A DNA stretch of 64,000 bases from Aurantimonas sp. 22II-16-19i. Its GTDB lineage: Bacteria; Pseudomonadota; Alphaproteobacteria; Rhizobiales; Rhizobiaceae. Under the pieces are notes generated by a model. That model was not told where the DNA came from, searched no databases, and saw nothing but the letters and a program-made list of their open reading frames with translations. The stretch is from contig NZ_AQQS01000014.1 in assembly GCF_002088275.1 (NCBI RefSeq), forward strand, positions 1 through 64,000, read 5' to 3'. Shown piece after piece: positions 1 to 9,184 of the stretch. A program made the translations under genes and the position numbers. Position 1 is the stretch's first letter. Every line of letters starts with the position of its first letter.

Positions 1-3000
1 GCCGTCGGCGCCGATGGTCAGCGTGCCGTAGAGGCCGGTGATGGTCGTGCCGTCGGTCGAACCCGTCCCGGCCGTCACGACGCCGCTCGCCCCACCATTG
101 GCCGCGGTCGTGACCTCTGTCACCACCAGCGTGTCGTTAGCGTCGACATCGTCGTCGTTGTCGAGCACGTTGCCGGTCGCCGACGCATCGCCCGCAACAG
201 CCGCGTTGCCCGCATCGACGCCAGCCTCTACGACCGCGTCGCCCGAATTGCTGTCAGCCGTCGCGACCGGCCCGTCATTGGTGCCGGTGATGGTGATGGT
301 CACCGTCTCGGTGGCGGTGCCGCCGTTGCCGTCGGCGACCGTGACGTCATAGGTGAGCGTCAGCTCGTCGCCGGCCGAGAGGAAGTCGAAGGCCCGCTCG
401 CTGGCGGACGCACCTGTGGCGTTGGCGCTGTCGAAGGCCCAGGCGAGCGTGCCGGAATTGCTTGAGGCGTCGACGACGATGCCTTGCGAGACCGTCAGCA
501 TCGCCTGGAGGTCGGCCGCGCTGACCCCGTTGACGCTCACGAGATCATTGCCGTCGGTCACGATCGCAACCGTCTCGCTGGCGGCCGAAACGCTCGTCAC
601 CGCCCCCGTCACTTCGTCCGACGTATCGACGTCGGCCACCGCAAACGAGCCGCTCGCCGTCAGCGGCGCGTCGGTTTCGGCGAGGTCGGCCTCGTCGGAA
701 AGGCGGAGATTGTCGCTGTCGAAGCTGGTGTCGAGGCTGCCGTCGGCATTGTAGCGCACCACGGCGAAGTCGCCGCCGCTGCCGCCCGCGACGAGCAGCT
801 TGCCGTCGGTGGTGACCGTGACGCTGTAGGCCGCGTCCGCAGCGCCGAGATCGGTGACGACGATGCCGCCATTGCCGAAGCTCGTGTCGAGCGTGCCGTC
901 CGAATTGTAGCGGACGAGCGCGAAGTTGCTGCCCTGCGCCCCGGCGACGATGATGTCGCCGTCGCCGAGCGTCGTAACGCTGAAGCTGAATTCGCTGGTC
1001 CCTGCGAGCGGCGTCGTGACGATGCCGTTGGTGCCGAACGTCGTGTCGATCACGCCACCGGCCGTGTACTGGACGAGGACGAAGTCCGTACCGCCGCCAC
1101 CCAAGGCGGCGAAGCCGGAGACCAGGATCTCGCCGGTCGACGTCACCGTCATGCCATAGGCCGAGCCTGCGCCATTGAAACTGGTCGTGACGATGCCGTC
1201 GCCGCCACCAAAGGTCAGGTCGAGGACACCCGCGGAGGTGTAGCGGGCGACGAAGAAATTGCCGCTGGCTGTGCCGGAAACGAGAATGCCAGCGGGAGTT
1301 GCAACGATGTCGTGGGCGAAATCGATGCCGCTACTGACGACGTTGAGCGTAGCAATGCCGTCACCGCTGAAGCTTGTATCGAGCTCGCCGTCGGACGTGT
1401 AGCGGACGATGGCGAGGTCATAGTTCGAGCCGTTGAACGTGCTGCCGACGACGAGGATGTTGCCGCTACCGTCGATCGTGACGTTCTGGGCGTAGTTGTC
1501 CGCCGCCAGAATCGGCGTCGTGACGATGCCGCCGGTGCCGTCGGGGCCGAAATCGGTGTCGAGCTCCCCGTTGGCGTCGAAGCGCACGAGGGCGAAGTCG
1601 TGGTCCGCCCCGTTGTAATAGTCCGCCGAGACGACGAAGCCGCCAGCGCCATCGGCGACGACGGAGACGCGTACGGGTGCACCAGCCGGCCGCGTCGCGC
1701 CCAGCGACGCGTCGAGATCCACCGTCGCGACGCCGTTCTCGCCGAAGCTCGTGTCGACCTGCCCGTCGGCGAGGTAGCCGACCAGCGCGACCTCATAGGC
1801 GCCAGCGGTATCGCCCGTTACGCCCGCGACGACGAAGCCGGCGGGCCGCATTGCCAGGTCGAAACCGACGTCGCTCGTGCCGCCGAGATCGGTGGTGACG
1901 ATGCCGTCGCTGAGCAGCGTGGAGGTGATCGTCGGGGCGTCGTTGGCGCCGCCGACGGTGAGGGTGACGGTGGCGATCGAGCGGGCGCCGCTCGCGTCCT
2001 CGATGACATAGGAAAAGCTGTCGGCGCGGCTTTCGCCCACCGCCAGATCCTGGAAGCCGGAGCCCGGCTGATAGGTGATCTGGCCAGTTCCCGTGTCGAA
2101 CGTCACCGTCGCGCCCTCGGCCGAGGTGACGGTGAGAACCGTTTCGGTCTGCGGATCGGCGCCGGCACTGGCCGCGAGCCCGACGACTGCCAGGTCCGCC
2201 GTGTCGCCGACGTCGACATCGGTGTCGTTGGCAAGAAGCGTGCTGGCGTCAAAGCTGAAAGTGGTGTCCTCGTCGGTCGCCGGCTCGAGCGCCGAGCCGA
2301 CGGCGTCGTCGGCCGCCACGGGGGCGTCGTTGGCGCCCGTCACCGTGAAGGTCAGCGTCACCGTGTCGGAGCTGGTGGCATTGCCGCTGGCGGGATCGAC
2401 CCGGTCGGTCAGGGTGATCGTATAGGTGAAGGTATAGGTCTCGCCCGTCGGCACGAAGTCGACCGCCGACTGCGGCAGGGTCACCGCATAGGTGACCTCG
2501 CCGTTGCCGTCTTCGCCGATCGTCGCGTTCGACAGGACGAGGGCGTCGAGAAAGGCCTGCTGGTCGGGAAGCGCGAAAGCCTGCGACGAACCGTCCATCG
2601 CGCTGACCGCAATGGCGAAGTCGCCGGCGGGATCGATGTCGCCGGCCGCGCCGTTCGCCCGGTAGAAGTCGGGGTCGGAGAAGCTGAGGGTGCCGGACTG
2701 GTCGACGATCAGCGTGCTGGAATCGCTGGAGCCGTCTTCCGCGAAGGCATCGGTGGCGGTGCCCGAGCCGGTGTCGCAGTCGAAGGTCACGGTATCGACA
2801 TTCGGCGAGGTCGCGTCGGCATCCGTCGTGCCGCCGCCGGTGGTGAAGGTCACGGCGCCGAATTCGATCGCGTCGTTCAGCGGAGCGACGGTCAGCGGGA
2901 GAGTCGCGGTCGGCGCGTCATCCTCGCTGCTGCTGCCAGGCCCGTAGTAGCTGATCGTGCGGCCCGTATCGCCGTCGCCGGCAAGATTGCCGGTCGGATC

Positions 3001-3411
3001 GTCACCGGTGGTGAAGGTGATCGCCCGCATGATCGCCTCGACCCGAAGGTCGGAACTCGCCGCCGGATAGTTGAAGCCGATCAGGAGCTGCGAGCCCACG
3101 TCCGAGAGAACCGCGGCGGCGCCCGGCTGGGTGTCGGTGGAGAGCTGCACCGAAATGAGGCTGCTGTCGCTGTTGAAGGTGACGAGGGCGCTCGTGCCGT
3201 TCGACAGCTGGACCGTGCGCGAGGCGCTGAAGCCGAGGTCGTCGCCATCGCGCGGGTCGTCGATCAGGATCTCGATCAGCTGGTTGTAGAAGCTGTCGTT
3301 CGGCGTCGCGACGGTGGCATCGGCGAGGGGCAGGAACGACCCCTCCTGATAGCTTCCGGTTGCGTTGCCGTTGTTGGCGCCGTTGGTGTCCAGATCGACG
3401 TTGTAGGCCAT
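1..3411 (-). CDS. Large cadherin/VCBS-like protein with delta-60 repeats (C-terminus outside window)
   Basis: The minus frame is open from an ATG at 3411 to base 1, so 1137 codons are visible and the C-terminus lies outside the window. It has no obvious signal peptide and is very acidic and rich in Asp, Thr, Gly and Ser, as is usual for type I-secreted RTX-like proteins; export by that route is an inference. Residues about 330-490 and 905-1137 resemble cadherin/VCBS-type modules (motifs such as NDAP, VTGANDAP and ITGTNDGP). Residues about 500-905 contain seven delta-60 repeats of the form RYxxDGxLDTSFGxxGIVTT, which are predicted to form a beta-propeller. The likely role is adhesion or biofilm matrix. 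The start is fixed only by being the first ATG of the frame. Confidence 0.85.
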   Translation of the reverse strand, partial: MAYNVDLDTNGANNGNATGSYQEGSFLPLADATVATPNDSFYNQLIEILIDDPRDGDDLGFSASRTVQLSNGTSALVTFNSDSSLISVQLSTDTQPGAAAVLSDVGSQLLIGFNYPAASSDLRVEAIMRAITFTTGDDPTGNLAGDGDTGRTISYYGPGSSSEDDAPTATLPLTVAPLNDAIEFGAVTFTTGGGTTDADATSPNVDTVTFDCDTGSGTATDAFAEDGSSDSSTLIVDQSGTLSFSDPDFYRANGAAGDIDPAGDFAIAVSAMDGSSQAFALPDQQAFLDALVLSNATIGEDGNGEVTYAVTLPQSAVDFVPTGETYTFTYTITLTDRVDPASGNATSSDTVTLTFTVTGANDAPVAADDAVGSALEPATDEDTTFSFDASTLLANDTDVDVGDTADLAVVGLAASAGADPQTETVLTVTSAEGATVTFDTGTGQITYQPGSGFQDLAVGESRADSFSYVIEDASGARSIATVTLTVGGANDAPTITSTLLSDGIVTTDLGGTSDVGFDLAMRPAGFVVAGVTGDTAGAYEVALVGYLADGQVDTSFGENGVATVDLDASLGATRPAGAPVRVSVVADGAGGFVVSADYYNGADHDFALVRFDANGELDTDFGPDGTGGIVTTPILAADNYAQNVTIDGSGNILVVGSTFNGSNYDLAIVRYTSDGELDTSFSGDGIATLNVVSSGIDFAHDIVATPAGILVSGTASGNFFVARYTSAGVLDLTFGGGDGIVTTSFNGAGSAYGMTVTSTGEILVSGFAALGGGGTDFVLVQYTAGGVIDTTFGTNGIVTTPLAGTSEFSFSVTTLGDGDIIVAGAQGSNFALVRYNSDGTLDTSFGNGGIVVTDLGAADAAYSVTVTTDGKLLVAGGSGGDFAVVRYNADGSLDTSFDSDNLRLSDEADLAETDAPLTASGSFAVADVDTSDEVTGAVTSVSAASETVAIVTDGNDLVSVNGVSAADLQAMLTVSQGIVVDASSNSGTLAWAFDSANATGASASERAFDFLSAGDELTLTYDVTVADGNGGTATETVTITITGTNDGPVATADSNSGDAVVEAGVDAGNAAVAGDASATGNVLDNDDDVDANDTLVVTEVTTAANGGASGVVTAGTGSTDGTTITGLYGTLTIGADG

Positions 3412-4517
3412 CGCTTCGGTTCCGTCTTTGCTTGGGGCGACTGGTTGCTGACAGCAGGACTTCAGCCGCACCCCAATTTCACAGGATCGATTGACTTCTT
3501 TCGCCTCGGCGAATTCTCATGCAGACATAGTTTTTGCGGCGCAGCACGATGCAAGATCGTGGCACCACATCCGAACAATACTTCGGGAAGGGACTCTCTC
3601 GACGGAGAAGGATCGTCTTCTGCGCCGATTCATGACATCTTCGACGCTAGATAGGCGCGCGGAAACACAGCCGGAAGCGCGTTGTTTCACGGCATTCCCC
3701 TCTTTACACGAATAACTTCAGTCTAGCTGAGATGTGTCGACATGCGCTTTTCTTCAGATTGTTATCCAATCGCGCGTCACGACCGTCGACCCTGCCGATG
3801 ACTCCCCTTTTGACAGGTTTCAAATGAAACCATGCGACTTGCTCTTCGCATATCCTCCAGATGGACCGTCAGTTCACTCCCTTGCGATGAATTTGTACAG
3901 ACCGACTTAACGTAATGTCAACCCTTTAGCGAAACGGATACGCGTCAGGCGATTCCTGATGGTAAACGCGGAATGCCCGCCTTGCGTGTCTTCTGCGAAC
4001 GCATGCAGTCGATGCGACGCGAAACGGGCCTTGCCATCGCGAAATCGGATCTGGCCGAGTCTCGGCACCGCAGACGCCTTGGCTCGCCGAGGCCGCGCTT
4101 CGGTTGCCCGCTGAGTTCGGCCTGATGCAATCTTCAGGTTGCATATCCGCCGACGGATCGGATAGCCGGGAATGCAATCTCTGGCTCGACCAGGCGGGGC
4201 ACCCCCGCGCGGCCGGCGCATCGCGGAACCCCGGCGTGACGGCGACGGTTTCGCAGGATGGCGCGGCTCGGCCGATGGCGGCCGCGCGACAAGCACGGCG
4301 ACGCCTCCCCGATCTCGACCCGGCCTCTGCCGCGCTGCTATAGGATCGCGAAACGAACGGGGGACGACGGCGGACCTCCCGCGCACCTGCCGGAACACCG
4401 GGCACGGTCGCGTCGATATGCGGCAACGCTGTGCTCGATGCGACAGGATGTCTCGATGACGACACGCAGGGCGAGGACCGTGGACGCCCCGGTGCAGGAG
4501 TGACGGTCGGTTCCCCC
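3412..4517. other. Long intergenic region with no convincing gene
   Basis: About 1.1 kb separates the start of the large surface protein from the divergent acyl-CoA synthetase. Bases 3650-3950 are clearly richer in A and T than the surroundings and probably hold promoters for one or both genes. A perfect inverted repeat lies at 3816-3831. Bases 4100-4500 are very GC-rich and open in several frames on both strands, but none of these frames shows a recognisable domain. Confidence 0.6.
3816..3831. promoter_or_regulatory. Perfect inverted repeat, possible operator
   Basis: GGTTTCA-AA-TGAAACC is a 7+7 bp palindrome with a 2-base centre. It directly follows a TTGACA hexamer at 3810-3815, so a bound repressor would overlap a plausible -35 element. 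No good -10 is seen at 16-18 bases. The regulator is unknown. Confidence 0.4.
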
Positions 4518-6170
4518 ATGGAAAGTTACGACAGCCTGCGGTCCCGCTTCGCCTGGAACCTGCCCGACCGGTACAACATCGCGGCGGCCTGCGCCGACCT
4601 TTGGGCGACGAGGGAACCGGACCGGATCTGCCTGATCGAAGATCGCGGGCCGCTCGCCGCCAAAACCATGAGCTATGGGGAACTGACCACCCTCTCGCGC
4701 CGCCTCGCATCCGCCATGGCAGCCTGCGGCGTCGCGCGCGGCGACCGGGTGGCGATCGTGCTGCCGCAGAGCTTCGCCACCGTCATCGCCCATCTCGCCG
4801 CCTACCGGCTCGGCGCGATCGCGGTGCCGCTGGCGATGCGCTTCGGCCCGGAGGCGCTGGCCTTCCGGCTCGCGGCCGCCGGGGTGAAGATGGCGGTGCT
4901 GCATCGCGACGGCCTCGCCACCTTCGACGCCGTCCGGTCAAGCCTGCCCGATCTCGAGACGATCGTCGTCGTCGGCGCCGAGCTCGAGCGAAGCGATGGC
5001 CGCCTCGACTTCGACCAACTGCTCGCCGACGCCCCCGCCTTGATCGATGACGCCCCCACCGGGCCGCACGACCCGGCGCTGATCATCTTCACCTCGGGGA
5101 CGACCGGTCCTCCCAAGGGCGCGCTGCACGGCCACCGGGTGGTCCTCGGCCACCTCCCCGGCATCCGCTTTCACCACGAGGATTTCCCCCGACCCGGCGA
5201 CCGGATCTGGACACCCTCCGACTGGGCCTGGGCCGGCGGGCTCCTCAACGTGCTGTTGCCCTCGCTGCAGCTCGGCGTCCCGGTGGTGTTCTGCGCCGGG
5301 CGCTTCCGGCCGCAGGAGGCTTGTGAACTGATGGCGCGCCAGCGGGTGCGCAATGCCTTCCTGCCCGCGACGGCGCTGCGGATGCTGGCAGCGACGGCCA
5401 GCCCGGAGGCGCTGGGCGACCTGGCACTCCGCACCATCGCCTCGGCCGGCGAAAGCCTGCCGGCGGCGACCTTTCACTGGGCGCGGCAGGTGCTCGGCCT
5501 GACGGTCAACGAATTCTACGGCCAGACCGAGTGCAACATGGTGCTCGGTTCTTCGGCGGCTCACGGCGTCTCGCGGGCGGGCGCGATCGGCAAGGCGGTG
5601 CCGGGCCACGAGGTGGCCCTCCTCGGCGAAGACGGCGAACCGGTGCCGGCGGGAACGCCCGGGACGATCGCCATCCGGGCGCCGGACCCGGTGATGTTCC
5701 TCGGCTATTGGCAGGATCCCGCCGCGACCGCCGGCAAGTTCCGCGGGGAGTGGCTTCTGACCGGCGATCAGGCGGTGATGGACGCGGACGGCTACGTCGC
5801 CTTTCTCGGCCGGGACGACGACATCATCACGTCGGCCGGCTACCGCATCGGCCCCGGCGAGGTCGAGAGCTGCCTGCTGTCCCATCCGGCGGTGAAGCTC
5901 GCCGCCGTCGTCGGCAAGCCGGACCGGCTGCGCACCGAGATCGTCAAGGCCTATGTCGTGCCGATGGACGGGAGCATGGCGTCGGCGGCACTCGCCGCCG
6001 AGATCCAGGGCTTCGTGCGAACCAAGCTCTCCGCCCACGAATATCCCCGCGAGATCGCCTTCGTCGACGCCATGCCGCTGACGACGAGCGGCAAGATCGT
6101 CCGCCGCGTCTTTCGCGAGCGGGCGGCGGAAGAAGCCGCAGAGGCGGACGCCGCCGCCGCCGATGGGTGA
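4518..6170 (+). CDS. AMP-binding acyl-CoA synthetase
   Basis: A 550-residue adenylate-forming enzyme that would activate a carboxylic acid to its acyl-AMP and then acyl-CoA. The ATP-binding loop TSGTTGPPKG lies near residue 195. EFYGQTE lies near 335, LTGDQ near 415, the hinge/A10 region GRDDDIITSAGYRIGPGEVE near 435-455, and the catalytic lysine motif TTSGKIVRR near 525. Length and motifs fit the acetyl/medium-chain acyl-CoA synthetase group of alphaproteobacteria; the substrate cannot be told from sequence. The ATG at 4518 is preferred to an upstream in-frame start at 4431 because the homologous region begins just after it. No obvious operon partner is present. Confidence 0.88.
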   Translation: MESYDSLRSRFAWNLPDRYNIAAACADLWATREPDRICLIEDRGPLAAKTMSYGELTTLSRRLASAMAACGVARGDRVAIVLPQSFATVIAHLAAYRLGAIAVPLAMRFGPEALAFRLAAAGVKMAVLHRDGLATFDAVRSSLPDLETIVVVGAELERSDGRLDFDQLLADAPALIDDAPTGPHDPALIIFTSGTTGPPKGALHGHRVVLGHLPGIRFHHEDFPRPGDRIWTPSDWAWAGGLLNVLLPSLQLGVPVVFCAGRFRPQEACELMARQRVRNAFLPATALRMLAATASPEALGDLALRTIASAGESLPAATFHWARQVLGLTVNEFYGQTECNMVLGSSAAHGVSRAGAIGKAVPGHEVALLGEDGEPVPAGTPGTIAIRAPDPVMFLGYWQDPAATAGKFRGEWLLTGDQAVMDADGYVAFLGRDDDIITSAGYRIGPGEVESCLLSHPAVKLAAVVGKPDRLRTEIVKAYVVPMDGSMASAALAAEIQGFVRTKLSAHEYPREIAFVDAMPLTTSGKIVRRVFRERAAEEAAEADAAAADG

Positions 6171-6204
6171 CGATTCCGCTGTCCGGCGTGGTTAAGAAAC
6201 AAGG

Positions 6205-6220
6205 TTAATCAGCCGTTAAC
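6205..6220. promoter_or_regulatory. CtrA-type box upstream of the outer-membrane protein gene
   Basis: TTAA at 6205-6208, seven bases, then TTAAC at 6216-6220 is an exact match to the full CtrA consensus TTAA-N7-TTAAC. A third TTAA lies at 6192-6195. The site is 84-99 bases upstream of the beta-barrel gene start at 6304, in the intergenic gap after the acyl-CoA synthetase. CtrA control of this gene is inferred from the motif alone. Confidence 0.55.
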
Positions 6221-6303
6221 CCTTCCCTGCCACAGTCCCGCTCAAGGTGGCGGCGGCAATCTGCGCCCGCGTCAAGCCGCGATGGGCAGGGGAAGTGAGA
6301 TCG

Positions 6304-7101
6304 ATGAAGGTGATCAATTGGGTCGGCGCCGCGGCGTCTGTCGTGGTCATGGCGGGATGCGGTGGAGCCTTTGCGGCGGATCTGGCACCGCTCTACGATG
6401 AACCGTTCATCCAGGACGTGCCCGAGATGCAGCCGGTCGAGATCGGCACCGGGTGGTATCTGCGGGGCGACGTCGGCTACCAGTTCAAGAGCGACCTGAA
6501 GACGGATCTCGCCGTCGCCTCGCCGCTCGGATCCCTCAGCGGCGGCTATGACGGGCTGGAACTGCCCGCCGCGGCCAGCGTCAGCGGCGGCATGGGCTAC
6601 AAGTTCAACGAATTCCTGCGGGCCGACACGACCATCGGCTACTGGAAGAGCGACGTCGAGGGAGCTGATTTCTCCGGCGGCGGCGTGTCTTTCGACACCG
6701 ATGTGCAGGCCTTCGAGCTGATGGCCAACGCCTATGTCGATCTCGGCACCTATGCCGGCTTCACGCCCTATCTCGGCGCCGGCGCCGGCGGAGTCCACGT
6801 CTCCTACGACATGAGCTGCCACTATGCGGGGTTCGACTGCGAAGACACGTTCGCGGGCCTCGACATCCAGAAGGGTTCGGGCTGGCGCTTCGCCTATGCG
6901 CTCATGGCCGGCATGTCCTACGACGTCTCCCAGAACCTGAAGTTTGACGTCGGCTACCGCTTCACGGATGTCGATGGCGGCAGCGTCGGATCGGTGTCCG
7001 GCATCGACGCACTGACCGGCGCCACGCTCAGCGCGAGTGCCACCGACGACGGCTTCCAGCGTCACACGGTCCAGGCAGGCGTGCGCTACTCGCTCTGGTA
7101 G
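6304..7101 (+). CDS. Outer-membrane beta-barrel protein (Omp25/31-like)
   Basis: A 265-residue protein with an N-terminal signal peptide (hydrophobic residues 5-22, cleavage after the AFA near residue 24). The rest alternates short amphipathic strands with Gly/Asp-rich turns and ends in YSLW, the terminal aromatic that targets barrels to the Bam machinery. Repeated phrases such as GYKF, DVGYRF and PYLGAGAG match the small porin-like or opacity-type barrels common in Rhizobiales. The ATG at 6304 follows a purine-rich GGGGAAGTGAG ribosome site; the upstream in-frame start at 6247 would put 19 hydrophilic residues before the signal peptide. A CtrA-type box lies upstream. Confidence 0.85.
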   Translation: MKVINWVGAAASVVVMAGCGGAFAADLAPLYDEPFIQDVPEMQPVEIGTGWYLRGDVGYQFKSDLKTDLAVASPLGSLSGGYDGLELPAAASVSGGMGYKFNEFLRADTTIGYWKSDVEGADFSGGGVSFDTDVQAFELMANAYVDLGTYAGFTPYLGAGAGGVHVSYDMSCHYAGFDCEDTFAGLDIQKGSGWRFAYALMAGMSYDVSQNLKFDVGYRFTDVDGGSVGSVSGIDALTGATLSASATDDGFQRHTVQAGVRYSLW

Positions 7102-7483
7102 TCGTATCGTCGAGTGGCCGGGGCGCAATGGCGCTCCGGTCGTCGCCGACATGCCGCGCAAGCATGCGGGGACGGCTTTGCTTCCGTCCCTCACCGCCGC
7201 GTCGGGCCTTGGCCCGGGGCGGCGAAGTCGCGATGGCAGCCGGCGCTCCGGGCGCCGACGGTCGCGCGATCCGTGCTGCGGCGGAAACAGGCATGGGCCC
7301 GGCCGCCGGCAAGGGCTCATGTCGGGCCGGTCGCCGGACGCTTTAACCCGGACATGCGGCGGGTCGCCGCGGTCGGCAGGATGCCGGTCTGCCCTGCCTC
7401 CACCGAACGTTTTGATCGATTTCTTCAAGCATACTTTAAGCTATAAATGCGTATTATGTTTGCGAAGAGAGGCTCCGCGAACC
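7102..7483. other. Intergenic region before the diguanylate cyclase
   Basis: These 382 bases are GC-rich until about 7405 and then turn strongly AT-rich (7410-7465), which marks the probable promoter and leader of the cyclase gene. No hairpin terminator for the barrel gene and no small gene was found. Confidence 0.5.
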
Positions 7484-8671
7484 ATGCAGCTCGATCAAAT
7501 CGACCGTCTGATTTCCGATCGCGGCTACAGATTTTCGTTTCCCGAAGAAATCGAGACGGCCTATCACGCCTATCGCCTGCATTTCCGCAAGCGTCTGAAC
7601 CAGGCGCTGCTGATTCCGACCCTCGTCTGCTACAACGTCTTTCTGGTCGTCGATTATCTTCTGTTGCCGCAAACCTTCTGGCTGAGCGCGGCGCTCCACC
7701 TCCTGTTCGTCTCGCCGATCATCGTCATGTCCTCGATGGGGCTGCGCGAGGGATGGAACGAGCGCAAGCGAGACTACTGCGTGGCGCTCGGCCCGCTGGC
7801 GATGATCGTCCAGATCATGGCGATCTACACCCTCAATGCGAGCGAAGCGGCCCAGCACTACCAGTATCTCGCCATCTTCGTCCTGATCTACATGAACCTC
7901 CTGTTCCGGCTGGAATACGAGCAGGCGGTGGCCGCCAGCGCCTTCGCCGCGACGCTCTATGTCGGAACGCTCTTCGTCTGCCATGCGCCGCTGCCGGTGC
8001 TGGTCATCGGCACCATGGCGTCGGGGGCGGCATGCTATCTGTCGCTTTCCGGTAACCGCCAGATGCAGCGCGACAGCCGCCATGGCTACCTGCGCCGGAT
8101 GCAGGACCGGCTGCGGATCGAGGCGGCCCAGACGGCGGCCGAGCGGGACGTCCTGACCGGGCTGTACAATCGCCGCCGCCTCGCCCGCGCCTTCGACCAG
8201 CTCCTCCGGGGCTCGACCAGCCGCTCGGTCGCCCTGCTGATGATCGACGTCGACCAGTTCAAGCGCTTCAACGACGAAAACGGGCACCTCGCCGGAGACG
8301 TCTGCCTGAAGCGCATCGCGGAGGTCCTGACGCAGATCTTCGAAGGGAGCGACGATCTCGTCGTCCGTTTCGGCGGCGAGGAATTCCTCGTGCTGCTGAC
8401 CGGCATCGAGCAGCCGCATGCGGTGCGACTCGCCGAGCGGATCCGGACCGAGATCGAGGCCCTCGGCATCGTCCATGCCGACGGGGCGACCCATGTGACC
8501 GTCAGCATCGGCGTGACGGCGGGAGCGATCTGCCAGGGTGTGCAGAACGCCTTGATCAGCGGCGCCGACGCAGCGCTCTACGCCGCCAAGCAGGCCGGAC
8601 GCAACCGCGTCTGGCCTCCGGCTGCTCCGCTCGCCTCCGCAGCTTCGGCCGCTCTGCCTCTGGCGGTGTGA
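7484..8671 (+). CDS. Membrane diguanylate cyclase (GGDEF domain)
   Basis: A 395-residue protein that should make cyclic di-GMP from two GTP. Residues about 40-190 hold five to six hydrophobic segments and form a membrane sensor of no named family. The GGDEF domain starts with DVLTGLYNRR near residue 221 and carries an intact catalytic GGEEF near 296. The allosteric inhibition site RxxD that normally lies nine residues before GGDEF reads GSDD here, so product inhibition is probably lost. The ATG at 7484 is chosen because upstream in-frame sequence is low-complexity and crosses the AT-rich promoter. It stands alone. Confidence 0.88.
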   Translation: MQLDQIDRLISDRGYRFSFPEEIETAYHAYRLHFRKRLNQALLIPTLVCYNVFLVVDYLLLPQTFWLSAALHLLFVSPIIVMSSMGLREGWNERKRDYCVALGPLAMIVQIMAIYTLNASEAAQHYQYLAIFVLIYMNLLFRLEYEQAVAASAFAATLYVGTLFVCHAPLPVLVIGTMASGAACYLSLSGNRQMQRDSRHGYLRRMQDRLRIEAAQTAAERDVLTGLYNRRRLARAFDQLLRGSTSRSVALLMIDVDQFKRFNDENGHLAGDVCLKRIAEVLTQIFEGSDDLVVRFGGEEFLVLLTGIEQPHAVRLAERIRTEIEALGIVHADGATHVTVSIGVTAGAICQGVQNALISGADAALYAAKQAGRNRVWPPAAPLASAASAALPLAV

Positions 8672-8827
8672 CACGCCGTCCGATCGATCCGGATCGGATC
8701 CTTCATCCGGCCCGTGCTGCGGCCGAAGGGGCGCGAGCCCCGGCGTCCCTAGGGATCCGCGGCCTGCGCAATGAGCCCGCCATCAGTCTTGTATCGGAAG
8801 ACGGTTCCCGCTCTTCGCGATGACTCT

Positions 8828-9070
8828 CTAGCCGAAGGCCTTGAAGGCGACGAGGGTGAACGTGTCCGACACCCCCTCGATCACCTGCAGCCGCTCGGTG
8901 ACGAAATGGCCGATGTCGTGGTCCTCCGTCAGGTAGAACTTGGCGATCAGGTCGTAGTGACCCGAGGTGGAATAGACCTCCGAGATCTCCTCGACTTCGA
9001 GCACCAGGGCGTCGGCCACCTTGTAGGCCATGCCCGGCCGGCACTTGAACTGCACGAAGATCGTCTTCAT
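8828..9070 (-). CDS. Stand-alone Lrp/AsnC ligand-binding (RAM) domain protein
   Basis: An 80-residue protein that aligns in character with the C-terminal RAM domain of Lrp/AsnC regulators (alpha-beta sandwich, with GHYDLIAKF in the usual ligand/oligomer position). It lacks the N-terminal helix-turn-helix, so it should not bind DNA itself. Such proteins form multimers and are thought to sense amino acids or modulate full-length Lrp partners. Its length is normal for the stand-alone family, so it is not a truncation. GGAGCAATCG precedes the ATG. Confidence 0.82.
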   Translation of the reverse strand: MKTIFVQFKCRPGMAYKVADALVLEVEEISEVYSTSGHYDLIAKFYLTEDHDIGHFVTERLQVIEGVSDTFTLVAFKAFG

Positions 9071-9184
9071 CGATTGCTCCTGCCGCCGGTGGCGGTCCGT
9101 TCCTTCAACTTCGCCGCGATGGTCGAGGCTGGCCGGCCACCCGTCAAGGGCGCCCCGGCCTCTCTATCGCCTCGCCCGCCATGT

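Noticed and set aside
484-3654. A plus-strand open frame of more than 1000 codons
   Set aside because: It is the exact antisense register of the surface-protein gene. Its product is a low-complexity Arg/Ala/Gly/Glu string without domains, whereas the minus frame encodes clear delta-60 and VCBS-like repeats.
3907-3921. TTAA-N7-TCAA as a CtrA box near the surface-protein gene
   Set aside because: One half-site deviates, and it is about 500 bases from either start codon; too weak to list as a site.
4104-4503. Several overlapping plus-strand frames of 80-95 codons before the acyl-CoA synthetase
   Set aside because: They overlap one another in different frames, lack ribosome sites and encode only Arg/Ala-rich low-complexity sequence.
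7412-7447. TTGATC and TATAAA as a sigma-70 promoter for the diguanylate cyclase
   Set aside because: The spacer is 24 bases, far outside the usual 16-18, so the elements do not form one promoter.
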